A stretch of DNA of 64,000 nucleotides from Sphingopyxis panaciterrulae (GCF_014199295.1 NZ_JACIJH010000003.1:248001-312000), one strand, 5' to 3'. Shown: positions 21,967 through 30,716, counted from the first letter of the stretch. Notes: a model not told the origin generated them from the letters alone. A program made the numbers and translations.

Positions 21967-22689
21967 ATGGCAATAGTCAACGAACATACCGTCAAGGCCT
22001 TCGACGAGGATCTGAACCGCCTGCGCGGCCTGATCAGCGAGATGGGAGGGCGCGCCGAGCAGGCGCTGCTCCAGGCGATGACCGCGCTCGGCAACGGCGA
22101 CCAGAGCCTTGCGGCGCAAGTCGTCGAGGGCGACAAGAAGATCGACGCGCTCGAAGCCGAGGTCGAGCAACTCGCGGTCCAGACCATCGCGCTCCGCGCC
22201 CCGATGGCCGACGACCTGCGCGAGATGATCGCGGCGCTGAAGATCGTCTCGGTCGTCGAGCGCATCGGCGACTATGCGAAGAACATCGCCAAGCGCGTCG
22301 CGCTGATGGACCCGACGCGCTCGATCGAGGCGATCCCGGTGCTGACCTCGATGTCGTCGCTGGTCGCCGAACTGGTCCACGACGCGCTCGACAGCTTCGC
22401 GGCGCGCGACGCGGAACTCGCGGTGCGGGTGACGGTGCGCGACAAGAATGTCGACGATTTCTACAACAGCATCTTTCGCACCCTCGTGACCTTCATGATG
22501 GAAAATCCGAAGCATATCACCGAGAGCGCACACCTGCTGTTCGTCGCCAAGAATCTGGAGCGCATGGGCGACCATGCGACCAACATCGCCGAGATGGTCT
22601 ATTATGTCGTCACCGGCGAGCGGATGGAGGAGCGCGAGCGCGGCAAAAGCCCCGAAGACAGCGCCGCCGCGGAGCAGGAGCAAGGTTGA
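21967..22689 (+). CDS. phoU: Phosphate signalling protein PhoU
   Basis: PhoU links PstB to the PhoR sensor and keeps the Pho regulon off when phosphate is plentiful. The 240 residues form the usual two three-helix bundles with metal-binding acidic motifs (ERIGDYAKNIAKR near 100 and ERMGDHATNIAEM near 200). An AAAGGAAG ribosome site precedes the ATG. It ends in a glutamate-rich tail and overlaps phoB by one base. Confidence 0.96.
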   Translation: MAIVNEHTVKAFDEDLNRLRGLISEMGGRAEQALLQAMTALGNGDQSLAAQVVEGDKKIDALEAEVEQLAVQTIALRAPMADDLREMIAALKIVSVVERIGDYAKNIAKRVALMDPTRSIEAIPVLTSMSSLVAELVHDALDSFAARDAELAVRVTVRDKNVDDFYNSIFRTLVTFMMENPKHITESAHLLFVAKNLERMGDHATNIAEMVYYVVTGERMEERERGKSPEDSAAAEQEQG

Positions 22690-23387
22690 TGCCGCAGCCC
22701 GACCTTCTGCTGATCGAGGACGACGAGGCGATCGCCGAACTCATCGTCTGGCACTTCGCGCGCGAAGGCTATTCGGTGCGCCAGACCCCCGACGGCGAAC
22801 AGGCGCTGATGCTGGTCGAGGAGCGCGTGCCCGACATCGTCCTGCTCGACTGGATGATCGAGAGCCTGCCCGGAATCGAGGTCTGCCGCCGCCTTCGGCG
22901 TAACGCTAAGTCGGCCAATGTCCCGATCATCATGCTGACCGCGCGCGGCGAGGAAGAGGATCGTATTCGCGGTCTGGAAACCGGCGCCGACGATTATGTC
23001 ACCAAGCCGTTCAGCCCGCGCGAGCTGGTCGCGCGCGTCCAGGCGGTGCTTCGCCGCCTGCGCCCCGCGCTGGCCGGCGAACTGCTCGCTTATGCCGACA
23101 TCGAGCTCGATTCGGTCGCGCACAAGGTGGTGCGGAACGGGCAGATCGTGAACATGGGGCCGACCGAGTTCCGCCTGCTGCGACATTTCATGGAGCATCC
23201 GGGGCGCGTCTTCTCACGCGGGCAATTGCTCGACAGCGTCTGGGGGCAGGACAGCGATATCGAGCTGCGGACGGTCGACGTGCATATCCGGCGGCTGCGG
23301 AAGGCGATCAACCTGCCCGGCACCACGGACATCATCCGCACGGTGCGCTCCGCGGGTTATGCGCTCGATGCGGGGAAGAGCATCTGA
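22689..23387 (+). CDS. phoB: Phosphate regulon response regulator PhoB
   Basis: An OmpR-type regulator of 232 residues: receiver domain with Asp54 in VLLDWMIES and Lys in TKPFSPREL, then a winged-helix DNA-binding domain (MGPTEFRLLRHFMEHPG, VDVHIRRLRKAIN). It activates genes with Pho boxes, which here lie before pstS, the ABM-type gene and the porin gene. The ATG overlaps the phoU stop. The cognate kinase gene phoR, often next door, is not in this window. Confidence 0.95.
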   Translation: MPQPDLLLIEDDEAIAELIVWHFAREGYSVRQTPDGEQALMLVEERVPDIVLLDWMIESLPGIEVCRRLRRNAKSANVPIIMLTARGEEEDRIRGLETGADDYVTKPFSPRELVARVQAVLRRLRPALAGELLAYADIELDSVAHKVVRNGQIVNMGPTEFRLLRHFMEHPGRVFSRGQLLDSVWGQDSDIELRTVDVHIRRLRKAINLPGTTDIIRTVRSAGYALDAGKSI

Positions 23388-23480
23388 ACAGACGCCCATC
23401 GGATTCGCGGGACGAGGAGGTCCCGACTTCGCTCGACACGACCGAGCCAAGGGAGTGGCCGGTTTCGGCCGAATAACAGC

Positions 23481-23570
23481 CGTCGCCCCCGCGAAGGCGG
23501 GGGCCGCCGTCGTCTTACGCAGCGGCGCAGGAATAAGCCTCCAGCGGCCCCCGCCTTCGCGGGGGCGACG
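23481..23570. repeat. Palindromic intergenic repeat, family 3
   Basis: Left arm CGTCGCCCCCGCGAAGGCGG and right arm CCGCCTTCGCGGGGGCGACG pair perfectly, with a diverged centre. Other copies are at 30371-30446 (inside pdhB), 48631-48717 and 53641-53727. It sits between the convergent phoB and porin genes. Confidence 0.93.
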
Positions 23571-23615
23571 AGTTATGCAATATCCGCTTCCCACCCCCAA
23601 GGCGGCCCCGCCCCA

Positions 23616-24968
23616 TCAAAAATCGATCTGCGTCCGCAGCCCGAAGGTGTCCGCAGTATAATCGCGGTCGCCCGTCGCGGTCGCGACGCGGGCGTCGTCG
23701 ATCCACAGCTTTCCGTAGTTGGCGGTCAGGCGGACGAAGTCGATCGGCGCCCAGACCAGCGACAGCAGCGCCGCCTGCTGGCGGCCGCCGACCAGCCCCG
23801 CATCGTTGAGGTCGAGATGGTCGTAGCGGGCGTTGAGCTCAATCGCGCCGATGCCGCCCTCGGTGATCGGCCGTGAGGGTTTGAGCCGGTCGAAGGCGCC
23901 ATCCTTGTAGCCGCGGCGGTCGCCGGGTGTCAGCACCATGCCGAGTTCGGCATAGCCGCCGAAATAGGTGGGATCGGTCGAACCGCGGCGGCGCACCGTC
24001 TGCCAATAGCCCTCGCCCGCCGCGTGGAACGGCCCCGCGATCACCGCGGCTTCCAGCCCCATGCCGCGTTCGCCCTTCGCGTCGAACTCGCCGGTGTCGA
24101 CGAGGCGCATGTCGGTGGTATGGGCGAAAGGCCGCGAGCGGTAGCGGACGGTCGCCGCCGGGTTACCAAGGTCGCGCAGGTGCAGCGATCCGCCGAGGTG
24201 AAACTGGGTCTCGCCGAGTTTCGGCATCCACACCGCGCGCCCATCGAAGGAGACGCTGTCATTGCTGTCGTCGAGCAGATCGTCGGCGTTGGCACCGAAT
24301 ATCCCGCCCTGCAGCAGCAGCGCCTTGCCCTTGTACTGTGCCGACAGGCCGACGCGGCGCTCGAAGCCGAAGGCCTGCGAAAAAGCCGCGCGCTCCATCG
24401 TGCTGGTGAAGAGGTCGCTCGTCATCTCGTCGAGCGACCAGAAAGGTTTGACCTGTCCCACCGTGACCGACAGCGGCCCCGGACCATAGGTGAGATAGAC
24501 ATCGGTCAGTTCGACCGCATTGTTCGCGAAATCGGCCTCGACGCGATAGGAAAAGCCGCCGGGAATCTTGCCGTCGACGCCCAGATAAACGCGGCGGAAT
24601 TCGGTGGCCAGGCCGCCGCGCGCGCCGGTCACGCCCGCCGGCGTGTCGAGCCCCACGACGTCGACCTGCATGCGGCCGCGCGGCTTGAAGCTCCAGCCGT
24701 CGGCGGTCTTGATCTCGGGCGCGCCTTTCCACGCGATCTCCGGTGCGGGTTCGGCGGGCGCCGGAGGGGCGCTTGGCGCGGGCGACGAAACAGGCTGCGC
24801 CGTCGCAGCATCGAGCCGAGCTTCGAGCGTTTCGACCTTGGCGCGCAACGTCGCGAGTTCGGCGCGCAGCGCCGCCGCTTCCTCCGCGTCCATCGCCTGC
24901 GCGTGGGCCGCCCCGGGCATAGCCAACATCGTGGTCGCCAGCAGGGCGGCAATCGGGCGCGGGCGCAT
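23616..24968 (-). CDS. Phosphate-selective porin O/P family outer-membrane protein
   Basis: A 450-residue outer-membrane beta-barrel resembling OprP/OprO, channels for phosphate or polyphosphate. It has a signal peptide ending AHAQA (about residue 24), a short coiled coil (EEAAALRAELATLRAKVETLEAR, about 27-50) as in trimeric porins, a proline-rich linker, then a barrel starting GWSFKPRGRMQVDVVG and ending in the C-terminal aromatic RTQIDF that the BAM machinery recognises. The ATG at 24968 has a GGAG site; an ATG at 24983 is possible. Two Pho boxes lie upstream, supporting a role in phosphate uptake together with PstSCAB. Confidence 0.9.
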   Translation of the reverse strand: MRPRPIAALLATTMLAMPGAAHAQAMDAEEAAALRAELATLRAKVETLEARLDAATAQPVSSPAPSAPPAPAEPAPEIAWKGAPEIKTADGWSFKPRGRMQVDVVGLDTPAGVTGARGGLATEFRRVYLGVDGKIPGGFSYRVEADFANNAVELTDVYLTYGPGPLSVTVGQVKPFWSLDEMTSDLFTSTMERAAFSQAFGFERRVGLSAQYKGKALLLQGGIFGANADDLLDDSNDSVSFDGRAVWMPKLGETQFHLGGSLHLRDLGNPAATVRYRSRPFAHTTDMRLVDTGEFDAKGERGMGLEAAVIAGPFHAAGEGYWQTVRRRGSTDPTYFGGYAELGMVLTPGDRRGYKDGAFDRLKPSRPITEGGIGAIELNARYDHLDLNDAGLVGGRQQAALLSLVWAPIDFVRLTANYGKLWIDDARVATATGDRDYTADTFGLRTQIDF

Positions 24969-25014
24969 AGGGTGTTGCTCCATTGCGTAAGGGTGACAAT
25001 CTGGGGGCGCTGTT

Positions 25015-25032
25015 ATGACCGGCAAATGACAG
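25015..25032 (-). promoter_or_regulatory. Pho box proximal to the porin gene
   Basis: Read on the minus strand: CTGTCAT-TTGC-CGGTCAT. One half-site is a perfect consensus and the other has two changes. It lies 47 bases before the porin start and exactly 33 bases (three helical turns) from the second box. Confidence 0.75.
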
Positions 25033-25047
25033 TTGCACGTCTTTTTC

Positions 25048-25065
25048 GTGACATTTCGATGACAG
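25048..25065 (-). promoter_or_regulatory. Pho box distal to the porin gene
   Basis: Read on the minus strand: CTGTCAT-CGAA-ATGTCAC, the best Pho box in the window. With the proximal box it gives four half-sites on one face of the helix, favouring cooperative PhoB binding. Confidence 0.85.
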
Positions 25066-25164
25066 GCCGCGATTTCATTCACCCTTGCCAGCGCGCCGCG
25101 AACGGCTAAGGACGGGCCAGTTTTCATGGGCAACCCATCGGGGCCCCTGCTTTGGGAGTTCATC

Positions 25165-26067
25165 ATGACGATCAATTTTGACGGCCGGGTGGCCATCGTG
25201 ACCGGCGCCGGCGGCGGACTGGGCCGCGCCTATGCGCTCGAACTGGCGCGGCGCGGGGCGAAGGTCGTTGTGAACGACCTGGGCGGCGCGCGCGACGGCA
25301 CCGGCCATTCGGATGCGGCGCTGCAGGTCGTCGAGGAAATCCGCGCGGCGGGCGGCACCGCCATGTCGAACGGCGGCAGCGTCACTGAATATGAGCATAT
25401 GGCCGAGATGGTCGCCAAGGCGAAGGAGGAATGGGGCGGCGTCCACATCCTGATCAACAACGCCGGCATCCTGCGCGACAAGAGCTTTGCCAAGATGACG
25501 ATGGAGGATTTCAACCTGGTGGTGCAGGTCCACCTGCTGGGCAGTGCCAACGTCACCAAGGCGTGCTGGGACCTGATGCGCGAGCAGGCCTATGGCCGCA
25601 TCCTGATGACCGCCTCGTCGACTGGGCTCTACGGCAATTTCGGTCAGGCCAACTATGGCGCCGCGAAGCTGGGGCTCGCGGGACTGACCAAGACGCTCCA
25701 CCTCGAGGGTGCGAAATACAACATCCGCTGCAACACGATCGCGCCGGTCGCGGGCACGCGAATGACCGAGGACATCTTCCCGGCCGAACTGTTCGAGAAA
25801 TTCACGCCGGAGAATGTCGTGCCGGCGGCGCTGTTCCTGGTCAGCGAGGATGCCCCCACCAACATGATCGTCGGCGCGGGCGCGGGCGCCTATCACGCCG
25901 CCTATGTCACCGCGACCCCCGGCGTCGCGCTACCCGAGGATGAGCGCACCCCCGAAGGCATCGCGGCGGCGTGGGACAAGATCATCGACCGCAATGGCGA
26001 GATCGTCCCGCAGTCGGGCAGCGAGCAGTCGATGATTGTGATGAAGGCGTTGCAGGCGCTGGGGTAA
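25165..26067 (+). CDS. SDR-family dehydrogenase (MFE-2 hydroxyacyl-CoA dehydrogenase-like)
   Basis: A 300-residue NAD(P)-dependent oxidoreductase. The Rossmann motif is TGAGGGLGRAYA, the cofactor loop has NDLGGARDGTG, NNAG is intact, and the active site shows Ser in TASSTG with YGAAK (Tyr/Lys). The NDLGGARDG stretch and the length resemble the 3-hydroxyacyl-CoA dehydrogenase part of multifunctional enzyme type 2, so a beta-oxidation-like role is plausible, though substrate specificity is not shown. The ATG at 25165 is preceded by GGGAG; an upstream in-frame ATG at 25126 is less likely. Confidence 0.88.
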   Translation: MTINFDGRVAIVTGAGGGLGRAYALELARRGAKVVVNDLGGARDGTGHSDAALQVVEEIRAAGGTAMSNGGSVTEYEHMAEMVAKAKEEWGGVHILINNAGILRDKSFAKMTMEDFNLVVQVHLLGSANVTKACWDLMREQAYGRILMTASSTGLYGNFGQANYGAAKLGLAGLTKTLHLEGAKYNIRCNTIAPVAGTRMTEDIFPAELFEKFTPENVVPAALFLVSEDAPTNMIVGAGAGAYHAAYVTATPGVALPEDERTPEGIAAAWDKIIDRNGEIVPQSGSEQSMIVMKALQALG

Positions 26068-26070
26068 TTG

Positions 26071-26252
26071 CCCTCCCCCTTGATGGGGGAGGCTGCGAGA
26101 CTTGGCGGCTTGCCGCCTAGTCACAGCGATGGGGGGGCGGTCTCTGCCTGAGACGGCGGTCGAAGGACGCACCGTCACCCCCATCCAACTCCGCCTAATC
26201 GCGTCGCGATAAGGCTCCGTATCCTTCCCCCATCGAGGGGGAAGGGCTGCCC
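26071..26252. repeat. Long imperfect palindromic repeat region after the SDR gene
   Basis: The outer arms CCCTCCCCCTTGATGGGGGA and CCTTCCCCCATCGAGGGGGA are each self-complementary and related to each other. Between them are further G/C-rich inverted segments (GGCGGCTTGCCGCC and GGTCTCTGCCTGAGACGGC). No open frame of note. It looks like a fourth type of intergenic palindrome. The only related-looking element in the window is the pair of arms at 31933-32050. Confidence 0.7.
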
Positions 26253-26335
26253 ATAGTCACACTGTATTGACACACTAACACGCCCGTGCGATAACCGGCG
26301 CGGGGCAAGGGGATCGGTCTAGAAGGACGACCCCG

Positions 26336-27400
26336 ATGTATAGTGAAAGCGACCTGCAAACCGCGGTCGATGCCAGAGTGTTGACGCCGGAGGCCGCCGC
26401 GGCTTTCCGATCGCACATCGCGTCGGTCCGCGCCGCCCCCGGAGCGGACGAGGAACATTTCCGCCTCATCACCGGATTCAACGATATTTTCGTCAGCATC
26501 GCGGCGGTGATCCTGCTCGTCGCGGTGGCGTGGATCGGGGAGTCGATCTACAAGGCGCTCGCGGGTGCCTTCGTCGCCGCATCGGCCTGGTTCCTTGCCG
26601 AATATTTCACGCGGAAACGGCGCATGGCGCTGCCCAGCATCGTGCTGATGCTCGCCTTCGCCGGCGGGGTCGCGGCGACGATGATCGGCTTTCTGGTCGA
26701 ACATGGCGAGGCGATGCTCGGCAACGATCCGGGCGAAACGGTCGGCGCGCTGCTGATCGGAGGCATCGCGCTCGTCACCGCGGGAGCGACCTGGCTGCAC
26801 TGGCGGCGCTTCATGGTGCCGATCACCGTTGCGGCGGGAACCGCGGCGCTCGCGGCGACCGCGGTGGCGCTGATCCTGTCGCTCACCGGCGTGCCGCGGG
26901 ATTCGCAAACGCTGGTGATGGCGCTGGTGCTCGTTGCCGGGCTCGGCGTCTTCGCGCTCGCCATGTGGTGGGACCGCAGCGACCGGGTGCGCCAGACGCG
27001 GCGCAGCGACGTCGCCTTCTGGCTTCACCTGCTCGCCGCGCCGATGATCGCGCACCCGATCTTCTTCCTGCTCGGCGTGACGCAGGGCGACGATATCTCG
27101 AGCGTCGCCGCGGTGATGGTGATCGGCATCTATATCGCGTTCGGGCTGGTCGCGCTGGCGATCGACCGCCGTGCCCTGCTCGTCTCGGCGCTCGCCTATG
27201 TGCTGTTCGCGCTGACCCAACTCTTCCAGACTTTCGGCGCGGTCGAACTCAACGTCGCGCTGACGGCCTTCGTGATCGGTTCGGCCCTGCTGCTGCTGTC
27301 GGCTTTCTGGCAGAACGCCCGCGCGGTGGTTGTGGGGATGCTGCCCGCCCATCTGGCGGATCAGCTTCCGGCGACGATCAGTCCGCAACCAGCTTCATAA
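26336..27400 (+). CDS. Multi-pass membrane protein of unknown function (DUF2157/DUF4401-like)
   Basis: This 354-residue protein has a soluble N-terminus (MYSESDLQTAVDARVLTPEAAAAFRSH) and then about ten hydrophobic segments. The N-terminal helix-turn with 'LTPEAAAAF' resembles the short cytoplasmic domain of DUF2157-type membrane proteins, whose function is unknown. No transport or catalytic motif is recognisable. Its end overlaps the DUF2794 gene on the other strand by 23 bases, a convergent arrangement. Confidence 0.65.
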   Translation: MYSESDLQTAVDARVLTPEAAAAFRSHIASVRAAPGADEEHFRLITGFNDIFVSIAAVILLVAVAWIGESIYKALAGAFVAASAWFLAEYFTRKRRMALPSIVLMLAFAGGVAATMIGFLVEHGEAMLGNDPGETVGALLIGGIALVTAGATWLHWRRFMVPITVAAGTAALAATAVALILSLTGVPRDSQTLVMALVLVAGLGVFALAMWWDRSDRVRQTRRSDVAFWLHLLAAPMIAHPIFFLLGVTQGDDISSVAAVMVIGIYIAFGLVALAIDRRALLVSALAYVLFALTQLFQTFGAVELNVALTAFVIGSALLLLSAFWQNARAVVVGMLPAHLADQLPATISPQPAS

Positions 27401-27725
27401 GCTTGCGCTCGACGGGGGCGAGTATGTTCGACAGCTCGTCCCCGCGCTTCAGGATCGCCCCGCCTTCGGAGACCAGCGCCCACATGCCCTGGCGGCTTCG
27501 CAAGGCGGGGCGTTTTTCGATGCGATATTCGGGACGCTCCGCAGCGCGGCGAAAGGCCGAGAAGATCGCGACGTCGCGATGGAAATCCATCGCATAGTCG
27601 CGCCACTTCCCCGCCGCGACCATGCGGCCGTAAAGGTCGAGGATGCGGGTCAATTCGTGCCGGGCGAATCCGGTCTGCTGCGGTACCGCGCGGATCGCGT
27701 GCGGCAGAGGCGTCACATTCCCCAT
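27378..27725 (-). CDS. DUF2794 family protein
   Basis: A 115-residue protein of a small family found in alphaproteobacteria, function unknown. Recognisable features are FARHELTRILDLYGRMVAAGKWRDYAMDF and the basic FRRAAERPEYRIEKRPALR. No signal peptide or membrane segment. Its ATG overlaps the cysE stop by one base, so it is translated from the same mRNA as cysE. Confidence 0.8.
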   Translation of the reverse strand: MGNVTPLPHAIRAVPQQTGFARHELTRILDLYGRMVAAGKWRDYAMDFHRDVAIFSAFRRAAERPEYRIEKRPALRSRQGMWALVSEGGAILKRGDELSNILAPVERKLMKLVAD

Positions 27726-28441
27726 CAGGCGCGATTCCGGCTCCCTTTACGCCTCGGCGCTTCATCGTCGTCGGTCGCATCGCGTTCGGCGATCAAGGCC
27801 GCGAGCTGCTTCTGCATCTGTTCGAGCTGGCACTGGAGAATCTCGACCTTCTGCGTCGCGGGGTCGAAGATCTCGCTGCACGGCGTGCCATAGGGAACGA
27901 ATTCGCGCGCATATTCGGCCGCGTCTACCAGCGTCGAGCGCGCCGGGATGCCAACCATCACCGCGCCCTCGGGCACGTCCTTGGTCACCACGGCATTGGC
28001 GCCGATGCGCGCGCGTTCGTTGACGATGACCGGCCCCAATATCTGCGCGCCCGAGCCGACGATCACATCGTCGCACAGCGTCGGGTGGCGCTTGCCGCCG
28101 ACGCCGTTGGCGGGATCGGTGCCGCCCAGCGTCACGTCCTGATAGATGGAGACATTATCGCCGATCTCCGCGGTTTCGCCGATGACAACGCCGAAGCCAT
28201 GGTCGATGAACAGGTGGCGGCCGATCGTCGCTCCGGGATGGATGTCGATCCCGGTCAGCCAGCGCGCCAGATGGTTGACGAAGCGGGCGAGAAAGAACAG
28301 CTCGGCCTCGAACAGCCAATGCGCGATGCGGTGCATGCCCACCGCGAGCAGCCCCGGGTAGAGGAGGATTTCCCACCGCGACCGGGGCGCGGGGTCGCGC
28401 GCCTTGATCGAGTCGAGATAGGCGACCAGCCCGTTGAACAT
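27725..28441 (-). CDS. cysE: Serine O-acetyltransferase
   Basis: It transfers acetyl from acetyl-CoA to serine, the first step of cysteine synthesis. In 238 residues there is an N-terminal helical part (HRIAHWLFEAELFFLARFVNHLARW) and a left-handed beta-helix made of hexapeptide repeats. The catalytic region has DIHPGATIGRHLFIDHGFGVVIGE and the CoA-binding turn GGKRHPTL. The last 50 residues form a helical, charged tail. It heads a two-gene unit with DUF2794. Confidence 0.93.
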   Translation of the reverse strand: MFNGLVAYLDSIKARDPAPRSRWEILLYPGLLAVGMHRIAHWLFEAELFFLARFVNHLARWLTGIDIHPGATIGRHLFIDHGFGVVIGETAEIGDNVSIYQDVTLGGTDPANGVGGKRHPTLCDDVIVGSGAQILGPVIVNERARIGANAVVTKDVPEGAVMVGIPARSTLVDAAEYAREFVPYGTPCSEIFDPATQKVEILQCQLEQMQKQLAALIAERDATDDDEAPRRKGSRNRA

Positions 28442-28522
28442 CGCATTGTCCCCTGCGATCCTGTGGTCGGCGCAAGATAGAGGGTGGCGGGCGGCATTTC
28501 CACCCCCGGTGCATTTTATTCG

Positions 28523-29164
28523 TCAGCGGCCGGTGAGGCCGATCCGCAGCAATAGCAGTCCTTCGCTGCGCCAGCGCCGTTCGCCGCCCCGCCCCGCGAT
28601 CGCCGCCGCCCAGCGGTCGAGCATCAACAGGGCGCGCTGACCGGCGAACGCGGCGCGCGGCGGCGCGGGCTCGGCGCGCGCGGCCGCGAACAGGTCGCGC
28701 GCCGCGGTTTCGTCCTCCTGCAAGGCAGCGCCCCAGACCAGTCCCCAGCGGTTTCCGGCCGCGCCGGACGCGCCCGCCAGGCGGAACAGCACGGCACCGA
28801 AGGCCTTCGCCGCATCGCGCCGCGCCTCGTCGCTTTCGGCGAGCAGCATCGCCTCGGCAGCGTCGGCGAGGGCGCCGAGCCCGCCCTGCCCCGCCCAACT
28901 CGCTTGCAGCTCGGCGAGCAGCGGCTCGCCCTTCGGTAGCGCGGCGGGGTCGCTCGCCAGTAGCGCCAGCATGTCGCGCCACCAGGCGAGCTTGATCTGC
29001 CCGATCAGCGGCTCGCGCGAGTCATGGAGCAGCTTCGTCAGGCGCTCGGCGAGCGCCCACAGCGTCGCGAGCGCCGCGCGGCGTTCGCGCGGCACCGCGA
29101 CCGTCACGCGCGGGTCGCGAAGATCGGGGTATACACTCTCAAGAGGTTCGGTTTCGCCTGTCAT
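28523..29164 (-). CDS. Short squalene/phytoene synthase family-like protein
   Basis: A 213-residue helical protein. The stretch LIGQIKLAWWRDMLALL matches the region of squalene/phytoene synthases around QL(Q/A)WWRD, and the length and lack of the two DxxxD motifs resemble the non-catalytic NDUFAF6-like branch of the superfamily. In mitochondria that branch helps assemble complex I; a similar role here is only inferred. No clear catalytic Asp-rich motif is seen, so synthase activity is unlikely. Confidence 0.65.
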   Translation of the reverse strand: MTGETEPLESVYPDLRDPRVTVAVPRERRAALATLWALAERLTKLLHDSREPLIGQIKLAWWRDMLALLASDPAALPKGEPLLAELQASWAGQGGLGALADAAEAMLLAESDEARRDAAKAFGAVLFRLAGASGAAGNRWGLVWGAALQEDETAARDLFAAARAEPAPPRAAFAGQRALLMLDRWAAAIAGRGGERRWRSEGLLLLRIGLTGR

Positions 29165-29202
29165 GTCCGCCGTGCGTTAGAACAGAGCGCGCAAAATAAA
29201 AA

Positions 29203-29280
29203 CCGCTCGCCCTGAGCTAGTCGAAGCGCCGTTCTTTTTTGCAGAGAAGAACGGCGCTTCGACTAGCTCAGCACGAGCGG
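29203..29280. repeat. Palindromic repeat, family 2, variant copy
   Basis: Arms CCGCTCGCCCTGAGCTAGTC and GACTAGCTCAGCACGAGCGG pair. Compared with the other copies the TTGTC core has become TAGTC on both arms, a compensatory change that keeps the hairpin. It lies between pdhB and the phytoene-synthase-like gene. Confidence 0.9.
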
Positions 29281-29302
29281 GTTTTGGACGTAGCGTTGGG
29301 AG

Positions 29303-30715
29303 TTAGCCGCGGTTGCACACCGCCTTCACCGCCGCGATCACGCGCGGGGTGTCGACCAGCGCCGCCTTTTCGAGATTGGCGGCATAGGGCAGCGGCACGT
29401 CCTCGTTACACACGCGGGTGACCGGGGCGTCGAGGTCGTCGAAGCCCTGTTCCATCGCGACCATCGCCAGTTCGCTGGCGATCGAGCAGGTCGGCCAGCC
29501 TTCCTCGACGATCACGAGGCGATTGGTCTTCTTCAGGCTCGCAAGCACCGTCGCGGTGTCAAGCGGGCGCAGGGTGCGAAGGTCGACGACCTCGGCCTCG
29601 ATCCCCTCGCCCGCCAGCGCATCGGCCGCTTCGAGCGCGAGCCCGACACCGATCGAATAGCTGACGATGGTGACGTCGCCACCTTCGCGCATGATCCGCG
29701 CCTTGCCGATCGGCAGCACGAAATCCTCGACCTCGGGCACGTCGAAGCTGCGGCCGTAGAGCAGCTCGTTTTCGAGGAAGACGACGGGGTCCTCGCTGCG
29801 GATCGCGGCCTTGAGCAGGCCCTTCGCGTCGGCCGCGTCATAGGGCGAGATCACGATCAGGCCCGGCACGCTCGCATACCAGGGCGCGTAGTTCTGGCTG
29901 TGCTGCGCCGCGACGCGCGCCGCGGCGCCGTTGGGGCCGCGGAACACGATCGGACAGCGCATCTGGCCGCCCGACATGTAGTTCGTCTTCGCCGCCGAGT
30001 TGATGATATGGTCGATCGCCTGCATCGCGAAGTTGAAGGTCATGAACTCGATGATCGGACGAAGGCCGCCCATGGCGGCCCCGGTGCCGAGACCCGCGAA
30101 GCCATATTCGGTGATCGGCGTGTCGACGACGCGCTTCGACCCGAATTCGTCGAGCAGGCCCTGGGTAACCTTGTAGGCGCCCTGATATTCGGCGACTTCC
30201 TCGCCCATTACGAAGATCCGGTCGTCCTTCCGCATCTCCTCGGCCATCGCGTCGCGCAATGCTTCGCGCACCGTGAGCCGCTGCATCGCGGTGCCGGCGG
30301 GGATCGCGGGGTCGGATGCGCGTTCGGCGGGGGCGGGTTTTTCGGCCACCGGAGCCGGCGCAGACTCAGCCGTCGCCCCCGCGGAGGCGGGAGCCGCTGG
30401 AGCCGGCTCACCACTGCTAGCGGCCCCCGCCTGCGCGGGGGCGACGGTTTTTTGTTCAGCAGGCCCTTCCTCCCCCTCGCCCGCGATCGTCGCGATCACG
30501 GTGCCGACCTTCACATTGTCGGTGCCCTCGGGGATCAGTATCTGCGCGATCGTGCCTTCATCAATGGCTTCGAATTCCATCGTCGCCTTGTCGGTCTCGA
30601 TCTCGGCGAGGATATCGCCCGATTGGACTGCGTCGCCCTCCTTGACGAGCCACTTGGCAAGCGTGCCTTCCTCCATCGTCGGCGACAGCGCCGGCATCTT
30701 CAATTCGATCGCCAT
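29303..30715 (-). CDS. pdhB: Pyruvate dehydrogenase E1 beta subunit with N-terminal lipoyl domain
   Basis: With PdhA it decarboxylates pyruvate and passes the acetyl unit to lipoamide. The 470 residues hold a lipoyl domain (1-80, lipoylated Lys43 in [10 protein letters not shown]), an Ala/Pro linker (80-145) and the transketolase-like E1 beta domain ([26 protein letters not shown]..., [18 protein letters not shown]). A lipoyl domain on E1 beta is known from alphaproteobacteria. The linker includes residues encoded by a family 3 palindrome (APAQAGAA and [13 protein letters not shown] at about 90-115). Begins 1 base after the pdhA stop; the E2 and E3 genes are not here. Confidence 0.95.
   Translation of the reverse strand: MAIELKMPALSPTMEEGTLAKWLVKEGDAVQSGDILAEIETDKATMEFEAIDEGTIAQILIPEGTDNVKVGTVIATIAGEGEEGPAEQKTVAPAQAGAASSGEPAPAAPASAGATAESAPAPVAEKPAPAERASDPAIPAGTAMQRLTVREALRDAMAEEMRKDDRIFVMGEEVAEYQGAYKVTQGLLDEFGSKRVVDTPITEYGFAGLGTGAAMGGLRPIIEFMTFNFAMQAIDHIINSAAKTNYMSGGQMRCPIVFRGPNGAAARVAAQHSQNYAPWYASVPGLIVISPYDAADAKGLLKAAIRSEDPVVFLENELLYGRSFDVPEVEDFVLPIGKARIMREGGDVTIVSYSIGVGLALEAADALAGEGIEAEVVDLRTLRPLDTATVLASLKKTNRLVIVEEGWPTCSIASELAMVAMEQGFDDLDAPVTRVCNEDVPLPYAANLEKAALVDTPRVIAAVKAVCNRG
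30371..30446. repeat. Palindromic repeat, family 3, inside the pdhB linker
   Basis: Arms CGTCGCCCCCGCGGAGGCGG and CGCCTGCGCGGGGGCGACG match the intergenic copies at 23481, 48631 and 53641 with a few changes. The element lies in the sequence coding for the flexible linker after the lipoyl domain, and the reading frame passes through it without a stop. Confidence 0.88.
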
Positions 30716-30716
30716 C

